A stretch of 64,000 nucleotides of DNA from Rhodocaloribacter litoris (GTDB lineage: Bacteria > Bacteroidota > Rhodothermia > Rhodothermales > ISCAR-4553), in the NCBI RefSeq assembly GCF_011682235.2, contig NZ_CP076718.1, positions 2,786,622 through 2,850,621 of the forward strand, given 5' to 3'. Numbering within the stretch: position 1 is the stretch's first letter; each line of letters begins with the position of its first letter. Of the stretch, positions 1 to 8,436 are shown one piece after another. The notes beneath the pieces were generated by a model, which worked only from the letters and a program-made list of their open reading frames with translations, ran no database searches and had not been told where the DNA came from. Position numbers and translations under genes: made by a program.

Positions 1-25
1 ACGGCCCGGTCGCCGTGCGGCTGGT

Positions 26-559
26 TTACATCGACGAGGGCGGCACGATCCCGTTGAGGCGCATATAGGTGACCAGGTTGCCGTAGTGCTCGTAGTTGTG
101 CGCGGCGTTGAAGGCCAGGATGGCCGAGGCCGCCATCTTGCGCCCGAACAGGTCCCGCATCTGGCTGCCCTCGGCGTCGGTCAGCCTGGCGTAGACGCCC
201 GTGCAGTAGTCGAAGCCATCCTTCAGCGCGGCGAGGATCGCGTCGCGGGTGGTGGCCGTCTCCTCGTAGTTCCGGGTGTTGGGGTTGGCTTCCCCGGCTG
301 CCGTGGCGCAGAAAAAGAACTGGGCGTTGGCCACGTGGGCCAGGATCTGTCCGGCGGTCCGCACTTCGTCGGTGGGCCGGTAGGCGTACATCTTCTCGTC
401 GAGCATCTCGGCCGTCTTCAGGAGGTTGGTGACGGTGATGTCGTGCAGGCCCTTGAGGGAGGTGATGACGGGGTTTTCCGGAGGGGTGGCTTCCTGGGCA
501 TGGAGGCGGGCTGGCGGCAGGAGCACCAGCAGCAGGGTCAGCAGCGCGAGCGGTTTCAT
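26..559 (-). CDS. Secreted DinB-family protein
   Basis: A 177-residue protein with a cleavable signal peptide (MKPLALLTLLLVLLPP..., ending near AQEA) followed by a DinB/YfiT-like four-helix domain. Histidines that could form the family's metal triad are visible in QILAHVAN (about residue 75) and in AHNYEHYGN near the C terminus. The start at 559 was chosen because the signal peptide begins there; upstream in-frame codons read as untranslated sequence. It is divergent from the alginate operon and probably unrelated to it. DinB proteins are often thiol-dependent metalloenzymes, but the substrate is unknown. The DinB fold is fairly secure, the function is not. Confidence 0.75.
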   Translation of the reverse strand: MKPLALLTLLLVLLPPARLHAQEATPPENPVITSLKGLHDITVTNLLKTAEMLDEKMYAYRPTDEVRTAGQILAHVANAQFFFCATAAGEANPNTRNYEETATTRDAILAALKDGFDYCTGVYARLTDAEGSQMRDLFGRKMAASAILAFNAAHNYEHYGNLVTYMRLNGIVPPSSM

Positions 560-691
560 GGGAGGCAGGGGATTGGTGTGAGGAACGGTGCCTTCGAGCG
601 CACAAGGTAACCGATGGGCCGCCGGGATCAAAGCCGGCTGTCGTTATTGGCCCAACCTGGCTTTTTCCGGGCAGGGCATTTCAGATTCCAC

Positions 692-720
692 TTGTATGAC
701 ATGTTACTTATTTTTATATT
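692..720 (+). promoter_or_regulatory. Promoter with overlapping GntR-type operator, site 1
   Basis: A -35-like TTGTAT (692-697) and a -10-like TATATT (715-720) are separated by 17 bases. The motif TTGTATGACATGTTAC covers the -35 and half of the spacer. The same 16 bases recur at 12726 and 22797, each time in the same position relative to a -10. A TTGT-3-AC core within it resembles the FadR-subfamily operator consensus TNGTNNNACNA. Binding here would block RNA polymerase, so it is inferred to be the operator of the GntR regulator at 22013. Confidence 0.72.
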
Positions 721-766
721 GCACGTGAAAGCCCTTTTCCCGGATTCCCATCGTCGCATCACCATC

Positions 767-3604
767 ATGAAGTGGCCCGTCTTGCTGCTCTTGCTGCTCC
801 TTGGAGCGGTTGCGCCTGTCCATGCCCAAACGGGTAAGATCGCCGGATACGTGCGTGACGCCGACACGGGAGATCCCCTGCCCGGTGTCAACGTCGTCCT
901 GGAGGGTACCCTCAGGGGAAGTGCGACAGACATAGATGGCTACTATGTCATCTTGAACGTGCCACCGGGCGAGTATGCGGTCACGGCTTCTTTTCTGGGG
1001 TATCAACCGGTAACCAAGACCGGGGTGGAGGTCAACACGGGGCGGACGACGGAACTGGATTTCACCCTTGCCGTGGCGACCGTGGAGCTGGGCGAGGAGG
1101 TCATCGTGAGTGCAGAGCGGCCCGTCATCGACCCCGAGCGCATCGCCTCGAGCGAGATCATACAGCTCGACGAAGTGACCGTCTCGCCGGGGGTCTACGA
1201 CCTTGCCGACGTCCTCGACCTTACCGTGGACGTCACCGACGGGCACTTCCGGGGTGGCCGGACGGGCGAGGAGATCTATCTGCTCAACGGGATCAACATC
1301 ATCAATCCCATTAACAACAGCCGGGCTTTTCAGCCGTCGGCTATGGGGATCGAAGAGGTTGAAGTGATCACGGGCGGATTTCCGGCCGAGTACGGCAATG
1401 CGCAGAGCGGCGTCGTCAACATCGCGCTGCGCGAGGGGAACGCCCACCGGTGGGAAGGGGAAGCGTCGGTCCGCCTCCGCGCCCCGGGCCGGAAGCATTT
1501 CGGGCCGGGCGTCTTTGATGCCGATGCCCACGCCTACATACAGGCCTTTGACAGCGTTGAAGAATGGGCGGGCGACAGCGGCGAAGGCGAGTACTACAAT
1601 TTCATCGGATACGGCTTCGGCAACATTTACGGGGCGGACTCCGTGCAGGCTGCCCGGATTGCCTACGAACTCTGGCGTCAGGCGCGGGAGGAACTCAACA
1701 GCACCTACGGTCAGGGGATCGACAGCGACGTGCAGGTGGCGCTCGGAGGTCCGCTCACCTCCTGGGCCAGGACGTTTCTCGCCACCCGGTTCGAAAGCAC
1801 CTGGCCGGTGTTTCCGTACGACCGCCCGCTCGAGTCGCAACAACTGCTGGGCAACGTCACCTTCGGCCTGGGAGGGGGGACGAGCCTGCGCCTGGCCGGG
1901 GCCTACAGCTATGCCGAGGAGCTTCAGGCGAGCAGCAGCTTCTGGAACTGGCTCTGGGACCGGGCCATCGGCCTGGCTCCGGTACAGGAAAGGACCTTCG
2001 CTCTCGGCACCCGTTTCTCTTATGCCGTCTCCGACCGCACGTTTTACGAGGCGAATCTGACCGCCCTGCGAACCCACACCAGGCAGGGCGCGACCGTCCT
2101 CGACCCGAACCGCTATCGGGAAGACGCGGCCGATGCGGGGGTCTGGCGCTACTTCAACCCGCCCGACCAGTTCCGGGTGGGGTATATGGAGAATGACTTC
2201 CTCAACGAAAGGACGTGGACGTGGGCCCTGGACGCCGCCTATAACAGCCAGGTCACGAATAACCACCTGGTCAAAGCCGGCCTGCAGGCCCGCCTGTATG
2301 ACATCAACGTCCGAAACCGCCGGAACCTCTCCAGCCCGTCGGACGCCCAGGACGAGCGCTTCCACGTCAATCCCGTGGATCTCTCGCTCTTCGTACAGGA
2401 CAAGCTCGAGTACAGCGGGATCATCGCGAGCATCGGGTTGCGCCTCGATGCCTACAACCAGAACACCGAGTATTACACGAACCAGTTTGCCCCCTACCTC
2501 AACCCGAACTTCGACCCGAAGAAGCCCCCGGTCGGGGACAACGCCTACCTGAGTCCCGACCTGGCTGCCAGAGACCGGACACCGTGGGTCGTGCGGTTGC
2601 AGCCGCGTTTCGGTGCCTCCTTTCCGGTGTTCGTCGGCACCGTTTTCCATCTCAACTACGGGGCCTTCCTGCAACGTCCCTCGTTCGAGCGGACGCTGGC
2701 CTCCCGCATCCAGCGCTCCAATTCGAACGCCATCATTCGTTTCGGCAATCCCCGGCTCAAGCCCGAGGAAACGAAGATGTACGAAGTGGGCGTGGCACAG
2801 GCCCTGCCTGCGGGCTTCACGCTGGACGTCTCGGGCTATTACAAGGACGTGAAAAACCTCGTTCAGCTTGCTTTTTTCCGTCTGAGGGAAGGGCTCCCGT
2901 ATGAGACGTTCGTCAACCGGGACTATGCCGATATCCGCGGGTTCCGGGTTTCCCTCGTGCGGCGCTCGGGTCCGGTGCGCGGTTTCGTCCGCTACCACTA
3001 CAGCATTGCTACCGGCAAGACGTCCTCGGCCTTCGATGCCCCGCCGACGTTCACGCTCCTCGAAAGCGGTGAGGTTGACGTCTCCGGGGGGGCGCTCAAC
3101 CTCAACGACGTGCTGCTCGATTTCGACCGGACCCACAACCTGCTCGTCCAGCTTACCCTGAGCACGCCCTCGAACTTCGGTTTCGAGATCGCAGGCTTCA
3201 ACCCGCTCGGAGGGCTCAACCTCAGTGTGAAAAGCCGCATGCTGAGCGGGCGTCCCTACACGTATGCCGGCGAAGGTACGGGGCTGGAAGGGGTGCTTCT
3301 GGCCAACCGCCGCAGCCCGGCCGAATACCAGACAGACCTCAAGATCAACCGGCGGTTCGAGGGACTCGTCGGGGGGGCAGACCTCGTCCTCTTTGCAGAA
3401 GTGATCAACCTCTTCAACAACCGCCACTACGACTACAACTACGTCTTCGGCGATCCGCTCCTGATTCGTTCCTACGAAGGCGATGCCGACGAACCGATCG
3501 AGTTGATCATCCCGCCCAACGGCAGCTTCACCGCCAATCAGGAGTGGCGGATCTATGACAACCTGCCCCGTTCCTTCTACGTCGGTGTCAATCTCGACTT
3601 CTGA
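767..3604 (+). CDS. TonB-dependent outer-membrane receptor (alginate oligosaccharide import)
   Basis: A 945-residue receptor. A signal peptide (residues 1-20, ending VHAQ) precedes a CarboxypepD_reg-like beta domain (about 22-110, with GYVRDADTGDPLPGVNV), a plug domain (FPAEYGNAQSGVVNI) and a C-terminal barrel ending in an aromatic strand (FYVGVNLDF). It would take up alginate fragments across the outer membrane using TonB energy. The start at 767 fits the signal peptide and lies 46 bases after the -10; longer in-frame extension would run through the promoter. It heads a six-gene operon and has no SusD partner, so it is not a classical SusC. Substrate is inferred from the downstream PL6 lyases. 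Confidence 0.88.
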   Translation: MKWPVLLLLLLLGAVAPVHAQTGKIAGYVRDADTGDPLPGVNVVLEGTLRGSATDIDGYYVILNVPPGEYAVTASFLGYQPVTKTGVEVNTGRTTELDFTLAVATVELGEEVIVSAERPVIDPERIASSEIIQLDEVTVSPGVYDLADVLDLTVDVTDGHFRGGRTGEEIYLLNGINIINPINNSRAFQPSAMGIEEVEVITGGFPAEYGNAQSGVVNIALREGNAHRWEGEASVRLRAPGRKHFGPGVFDADAHAYIQAFDSVEEWAGDSGEGEYYNFIGYGFGNIYGADSVQAARIAYELWRQAREELNSTYGQGIDSDVQVALGGPLTSWARTFLATRFESTWPVFPYDRPLESQQLLGNVTFGLGGGTSLRLAGAYSYAEELQASSSFWNWLWDRAIGLAPVQERTFALGTRFSYAVSDRTFYEANLTALRTHTRQGATVLDPNRYREDAADAGVWRYFNPPDQFRVGYMENDFLNERTWTWALDAAYNSQVTNNHLVKAGLQARLYDINVRNRRNLSSPSDAQDERFHVNPVDLSLFVQDKLEYSGIIASIGLRLDAYNQNTEYYTNQFAPYLNPNFDPKKPPVGDNAYLSPDLAARDRTPWVVRLQPRFGASFPVFVGTVFHLNYGAFLQRPSFERTLASRIQRSNSNAIIRFGNPRLKPEETKMYEVGVAQALPAGFTLDVSGYYKDVKNLVQLAFFRLREGLPYETFVNRDYADIRGFRVSLVRRSGPVRGFVRYHYSIATGKTSSAFDAPPTFTLLESGEVDVSGGALNLNDVLLDFDRTHNLLVQLTLSTPSNFGFEIAGFNPLGGLNLSVKSRMLSGRPYTYAGEGTGLEGVLLANRRSPAEYQTDLKINRRFEGLVGGADLVLFAEVINLFNNRHYDYNYVFGDPLLIRSYEGDADEPIELIIPPNGSFTANQEWRIYDNLPRSFYVGVNLDF

Positions 3605-3634
3605 AGGTGCTAACCTGTTCAGCCCGGTACAACG

Positions 3635-5917
3635 ATGCGGCTTGTTCTCTTCTTTTCTCTCGGCGTGATCCTGCTCGGGGCTGCCCCCGAGGCAACGGCC
3701 CAGCTCCGCCAGTACGAGGTGCACCGGCGGGGGATGCTTCACGAGACCATCTACAATACCGGCGAGATCGGCCGGGCCTATCACCAGGGACAGGCGGGCA
3801 ACGATACGAACGTCCCGCTCATGGAATGGCCCGGCTATTCGGCCACCGTCGTCGATGACATCTCCTTCGACGGGAAACACTACATCATCGGCGGGGGGAT
3901 GAACATCTCGGGCGAAGCCGCCGACACCACCCAGCGCATGTTCGCCTTCGCCGGGGGGGTGGGCTCCAGCACGCCGGAGCAGGTCGCCGGCCGGTGGGTC
4001 TTTCCCTACGGCGTCTTTCGCACCGAAAACTATCCCGTGCTGGACAACGGCGAACTGAATCCGGACTACAACCCCGACGAAGCCGAGGAAATCATCGTCT
4101 CGACCTGGGGCACCTCCCTGGGCGTCCTCGTCACCCGGACCACACGGGCCTGGAGCTACCCGGACTACGACGACTTCATCATCTACGAGTACGAGCTCGA
4201 GTACACCGGCGACCGCGACGGCGACCTCATCCCGGACACGGAGGCACCGCTCACCGATGTCCTCGTCAGCTTTGTGTATGGCTTTGCCGGCAACATGTTC
4301 GGTTACCAGCGGGAGTACAACCGCTGGCTGTATACGGACTACGAGCGAAACGACCAGCGCGCGCGTTTCGACCCCACGCGCTGGCTTGCTTACAACCTTC
4401 ACATGAACGGCCTGCCCGATCCGGTCTACCGCGACGCGTGGGGTGCGAGCGGGGAGAACGGCGGCGGCCTCAACGCCCCCGGTGCGCCCGGCTTCATGAT
4501 GCTCTACTACGACATGGAGCATCTCGCCACCCCGGACGAGACGCACGCCGACGTGGCCGTTGAGGACTCGGCCATCGTGTGGACGACGCAGTACGGCGGC
4601 GGGCCCAAAATCATCCAGCCGTGGATGGTCCGGCTGGAGACGAGCAACCTCCGGCAGTCGAAGATAGAACAGCAGCTCGTCGTCGATCCCCGGAAGAACC
4701 CGCCCTACCGTGGCGGTTCGGTCGAGCCTCCGGCCGGGGATACCACCTCCGCCATATACCGGTGGTACCAGGAGTACTGGGTCGGGCGAGGCCGGTTCAA
4801 CCACCGCCAGACACGTAAAGCCGTGGGTCGCTTCTTCACGTTCGGTCCCTACACCCTCCGCATCGGTGACAGGCTCCGCTTCGCCTATGCCGAGGTCATC
4901 GGGTACGGCGCCGCCACCCGGGAGGAAACGGAGGCGGGACTGGTGGATTTCGGGGGCTCGTGCGGCGAGGATTGCGGCGAGGCGAGCGAGCGCGCCTTCT
5001 ATCCCGTTCCGAACTACGCCGAGGTCATTCGCTACGGCGGCACGGCTTTTCCCCCGACGTATCCCTACGGCTTCCAGTATGAATACGGTAACACGTATCT
5101 CTCCGAATACGGCCTCCCGGATTACGTCAACTCCGACGTGGTGACGGTCCGTGACGTGGCCGACAAGGCAAAAGAGGCCTACACCGGCAGCGCCGAGGGA
5201 CCACCCTATGCCATCGAATCCTTCCCTCCGACGGGGGTCTACCGGCTTCCGATCCCCGTGCCGGCGCCCGCCATCGAGGTGGCCAGCGACGAGCGCGCCC
5301 AGAACGTGATCTTCTGGGGGCCCCAGGTGGAGAGCTTCGAGCACGAGCGGCTGCAGGGCCGGCTCGATCACTATGCCGTCTATCGGGCCCGGCACCCCGT
5401 CGGTCCCTGGCAACTGCTGGCCAGGGTGACGCCGGGTGATCCGGACTTCATCAACAACGGGGACATCTCCTTCGTGCCCGAGGGGTACTACTTCGTTCGC
5501 GACCCGGAGCCGCGTGTGGGCGAGACGTACTACTACTCCGTGCTCAGCGTCGACGAGGCAGGGCGTACGAGCGGGCGGACCAACCTCACGCGGTACGAGA
5601 CGCAACTCGGCCCGGCCGATGAATTGCGCGAGGTCTACGTCGTCCCCAACCCGTTCGTGGTTCGCTCGGGTTTCGGCGGGGCGGTGGAAAGCCAGCTCCG
5701 GCTCGGCTTCTACGGCCTGCCGGCACGGGCCACGATCAAGATCTATTCCTTCGCGGGGCAGCTCGTGGAGACCATCGAGCACGACGACCCCACGTACTCG
5801 ACGGCTTATCTCCAGGTCACGCGCAACAACCAGCGCCTCGCCTCGGGGGTCTATTTCTACGTCGTCACGACCCCTTCGGGCGAGATGGCGCGTGGCAAAT
5901 TCGCCATCATCCGTTAA
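3635..5917 (+). CDS. Large secreted surface protein with T9SS-type C-terminal domain
   Basis: A 760-residue protein with a signal peptide (residues 1-23, ending ATAQ), a long central region without a recognised catalytic motif, a fibronectin-like stretch (about 540-660, DHYAVYRARHPVGPW...YYYSVLSVDEAGR) and a C-terminal beta domain (VVPNPFV..., IKIYSFAGQLV, SGVYFYVV) typical of T9SS cargo. It starts 30 bases after the TonB receptor and is presumably co-transcribed. Its place next to a receptor lacking SusD suggests a surface glycan-binding or receptor-accessory role; this is inference. No enzyme family was recognised. Confidence 0.7.
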   Translation: MRLVLFFSLGVILLGAAPEATAQLRQYEVHRRGMLHETIYNTGEIGRAYHQGQAGNDTNVPLMEWPGYSATVVDDISFDGKHYIIGGGMNISGEAADTTQRMFAFAGGVGSSTPEQVAGRWVFPYGVFRTENYPVLDNGELNPDYNPDEAEEIIVSTWGTSLGVLVTRTTRAWSYPDYDDFIIYEYELEYTGDRDGDLIPDTEAPLTDVLVSFVYGFAGNMFGYQREYNRWLYTDYERNDQRARFDPTRWLAYNLHMNGLPDPVYRDAWGASGENGGGLNAPGAPGFMMLYYDMEHLATPDETHADVAVEDSAIVWTTQYGGGPKIIQPWMVRLETSNLRQSKIEQQLVVDPRKNPPYRGGSVEPPAGDTTSAIYRWYQEYWVGRGRFNHRQTRKAVGRFFTFGPYTLRIGDRLRFAYAEVIGYGAATREETEAGLVDFGGSCGEDCGEASERAFYPVPNYAEVIRYGGTAFPPTYPYGFQYEYGNTYLSEYGLPDYVNSDVVTVRDVADKAKEAYTGSAEGPPYAIESFPPTGVYRLPIPVPAPAIEVASDERAQNVIFWGPQVESFEHERLQGRLDHYAVYRARHPVGPWQLLARVTPGDPDFINNGDISFVPEGYYFVRDPEPRVGETYYYSVLSVDEAGRTSGRTNLTRYETQLGPADELREVYVVPNPFVVRSGFGGAVESQLRLGFYGLPARATIKIYSFAGQLVETIEHDDPTYSTAYLQVTRNNQRLASGVYFYVVTTPSGEMARGKFAIIR

Positions 5918-5935
5918 TCAGGGCAGGGTCAGGTT

Positions 5936-6988
5936 ATGTTGCATCGCATGCGCACGGAAGCGTCCTGCCGGCTCCTCGGAGTCGTGGCAGCGCTCCTGAT
6001 CGGATGGGTTGCCCCGTCGGCGGCAGCCCAGAAAGTGGGGACGACCTCCTTCCAGTTTTTGAAAGTGATGCCGGTTGCCCGGGCTACGGCCATGGGGGAC
6101 GCGTATGCGGCCCTCGCCCGGGGGGCCGAGGCGCTCTTCTGGAACCCGGCCGGCCTGGCTCTCACCGACGGGATCGAGGTGACGGGCACGCACATTCCCT
6201 ACCTCGTCGACACCCGCATCTCCTCGGCCGGCCTGGCCTTCGCACTGGGGGACTTCGGCCGCCTGGGGCTTCAGATCCAGTATGTCGACTACGGGGACCT
6301 CGTCGAGACGCGGACGGACCTGCTGGGGTTCAACGCGGACGGAACCTTCAACCCCGGCCTTACGGGCAACACCTTCAGCCCACAGGCCTGGGCGTTCGGG
6401 CTCTCCTACGGGCGCGCCCTCAACGATCAGTTCCGCATCGGGCTCACCGGCAAGTACGTCTATGAGTCGCTCTACAACGGGAATACTACCTTCACCGACC
6501 CTCAAAGCGGGGCGGTATACAACACCGGCGCCGGTGTCCTGCTTTTCGACTTCGGGCTTCAGTATGACACCGGGTTCCGCTCGCTTCAGCTGGGTGCCGC
6601 CGTGCAGAACTTCGGGGCGGAGGTGGCCTTTGTCGAGGAGAGTTTCGCAGCCCCGCTGACGTTCCGGCTCGGTGTTGCGGCCAACCTGATCGGGCCGGGG
6701 GCGCTGCTCCAGCCCCATGCGGGCCAGCGCCTCACCGTGGTCTACGACCTCCATCAACCCAACGACTACGACCAGCAGATGCATCTCGGGCTGGAGTATG
6801 CCTTTGCGGAGGTGCTCACCCTCCGGGCCGGCCGGAAACTCAACTACGACACCGAGAACTGGACGTTCGGAGGGGGTATCCGTCTTGCCCTCGGTTCCTC
6901 GGACTTCTCGTTTGACTACTCCTATTCCGGGATGAGTGTTGATCTCGGCGTGGCCCATCGCCTTACCCTGAGTGCCCGGTTGAAGTAA
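5936..6988 (+). CDS. PorV/PorQ-family outer-membrane protein
   Basis: A 350-residue beta-barrel protein with a signal peptide ending near SAAAQ and the hallmark segment GTTSFQFLKVMPVARATAMGDAYAAL...EALFWNPAGLA (mature N terminus), which defines the PorV/PorQ group. Family members act in type IX secretion, PorV being the shuttle that brings cargo to the attachment complex. Its position between a receptor pair and T9SS-tagged proteins suggests a dedicated copy for this locus, although such PorV-like genes are also found with TonB receptors as structural barrels. Spacing to the previous gene is 18 bases. An alternative start at 5948 is possible. Confidence 0.8.
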   Translation: MLHRMRTEASCRLLGVVAALLIGWVAPSAAAQKVGTTSFQFLKVMPVARATAMGDAYAALARGAEALFWNPAGLALTDGIEVTGTHIPYLVDTRISSAGLAFALGDFGRLGLQIQYVDYGDLVETRTDLLGFNADGTFNPGLTGNTFSPQAWAFGLSYGRALNDQFRIGLTGKYVYESLYNGNTTFTDPQSGAVYNTGAGVLLFDFGLQYDTGFRSLQLGAAVQNFGAEVAFVEESFAAPLTFRLGVAANLIGPGALLQPHAGQRLTVVYDLHQPNDYDQQMHLGLEYAFAEVLTLRAGRKLNYDTENWTFGGGIRLALGSSDFSFDYSYSGMSVDLGVAHRLTLSARLK

Positions 6989-7013
6989 CACACGTCCAGC
7001 ATCTTTTCCTGCG

Positions 7014-8423
7014 ATGACTTTCCCCTTCTTTGCTTGCAGACTCGTCGGTGCCGCGGCGATCGTAGCCCTTTTCGCCGTCTCGGCCGTTGCACAGGACGTA
7101 GCGAACCCCCTCTCGTTTCAGGGACTGGATCAGGCAGCCACGCCGGGAGCTCGTGCCCGCGCCATGGGCGGTTTTCTCGTCGGCGACGCCCGCGACGCCA
7201 CGGCGCTCTTCGCTGACCCGGCCGCCCTCGGCCGGCTCGCCGGCCCCGAAATCCGGCTCGGCGGCGGCTTCACCGCGACGCACCGGGAGCAGCGGCAGCG
7301 GTGGATTCCCAACCGGGTCTATGCCGAACTCAGCCTCCTCTTCGAGAACGATCCGGAGGCCGTGCACCCCACCCGGGCCTTCGACACGATCCGGCCGGAC
7401 TGGGCGTATGACCGGAGCGCGGTGCGGCCGGTGCTCGGGGCCGTCGCGTTGCCGCTTCCGGGCCGGGTGGCCGGCTTCACGTTTACGGCCGGGCTGGGCT
7501 TCGCGCAGGTCGCCTCGCTCGATCACTACTACCAGAACAACAATGCCCTCGACCCGAACATCGGGCAGCTCCGGCCGGCTCCGATCCCGCGCGTGCAGGA
7601 TGGCGATTCCCTCCTCGTCGACTGGTTCCAGTTCAGCCGGGAACGGGAAGGGGCGCTCTACGGCATCACGCCGGCCCTGGCGGCGCGCCGGGGCCCGTTC
7701 TTGCTCGGCGTGGCCGTCACCATCCTGACGGGCACGTCCGACGACCGGGAGCACCGGCTCGGCCGCGGCCTGCTCACGCTCCGCTACAACAATGACTTCT
7801 CCCTGGTCCCTTCCCCCATCGGGGAAGAAATCACCACCGGCTCATCGGACTACAGCGGCGTGCGGGCGGTGCTCTCCGGCCGGCTCGACATGGATCAGTT
7901 CGCCGTCGGCATCGCCCTCCGGCCCGGCTTTACGCTGAAACGGACGTGGACGCAGGCGGGAGCCCGGAGCGGAAGCGGCACCGACGAGCTGCGCATGCCC
8001 ACGCAGGTCACCTTCGGTTTTGCCCTCTATCCTTCCGCCCGCTGGCGACTCGTCGCCGGGTACGACCTTCGCCGCACCGGTGCCGCCGAGTACGTCCCGG
8101 AGGGCGGCAGCCCGTTCTCCCCGTGGGTCGACGGTTCGGCGCTCCACCTCGGCGCCGAGTTTCAGGCGCGGGAGGGGCTGGCCCTCCGGGGTGGCTACCA
8201 CAGCGAACCGCGGGGCTTCGCTCCGGCCGGCGCCGCCTTCCTCGACGATCCGGCGAAGGCCTCCGTCTATGCCGCCGGGCTCGGGCTGTCGCTGGGCCGT
8301 ATCGGGCTCGACCTCACCTACGAATTCTCGCGTCTCCGCTACGAGGATCTCTGGATCTCAAACGAGAACGACAACCGTCGGACGACTCACACCGTTCTCT
8401 TCGAAACCTCGTACCGCTTCTGA
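7014..8423 (+). CDS. OmpP1/FadL-like outer-membrane barrel protein
   Basis: A 469-residue protein with a signal peptide (ending AVAQ) and the segment GARARAMGGFLVGDARDATALFADPAALGRL, which resembles both the PorV and OmpP1/FadL families. The rest consists of alternating amphipathic beta strands ending in a terminal aromatic residue (LFETSYRF). It is likely an outer-membrane channel. It follows the PorV-like gene by 25 bases and precedes the PL6 lyase by 13, so it is part of the same operon. A role in passage of alginate oligosaccharides is plausible from context but not shown by sequence. Confidence 0.65.
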   Translation: MTFPFFACRLVGAAAIVALFAVSAVAQDVANPLSFQGLDQAATPGARARAMGGFLVGDARDATALFADPAALGRLAGPEIRLGGGFTATHREQRQRWIPNRVYAELSLLFENDPEAVHPTRAFDTIRPDWAYDRSAVRPVLGAVALPLPGRVAGFTFTAGLGFAQVASLDHYYQNNNALDPNIGQLRPAPIPRVQDGDSLLVDWFQFSREREGALYGITPALAARRGPFLLGVAVTILTGTSDDREHRLGRGLLTLRYNNDFSLVPSPIGEEITTGSSDYSGVRAVLSGRLDMDQFAVGIALRPGFTLKRTWTQAGARSGSGTDELRMPTQVTFGFALYPSARWRLVAGYDLRRTGAAEYVPEGGSPFSPWVDGSALHLGAEFQAREGLALRGGYHSEPRGFAPAGAAFLDDPAKASVYAAGLGLSLGRIGLDLTYEFSRLRYEDLWISNENDNRRTTHTVLFETSYRF

Positions 8424-8436
8424 TCAGGTTCCGTTG

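Noticed and set aside
704-5782. A very long open frame on the minus strand
   Set aside because: It runs antisense to the TonB receptor and surface protein genes, which have clear domains and signal peptides. The product has no recognisable domain; such frames arise from GC-rich codon bias.
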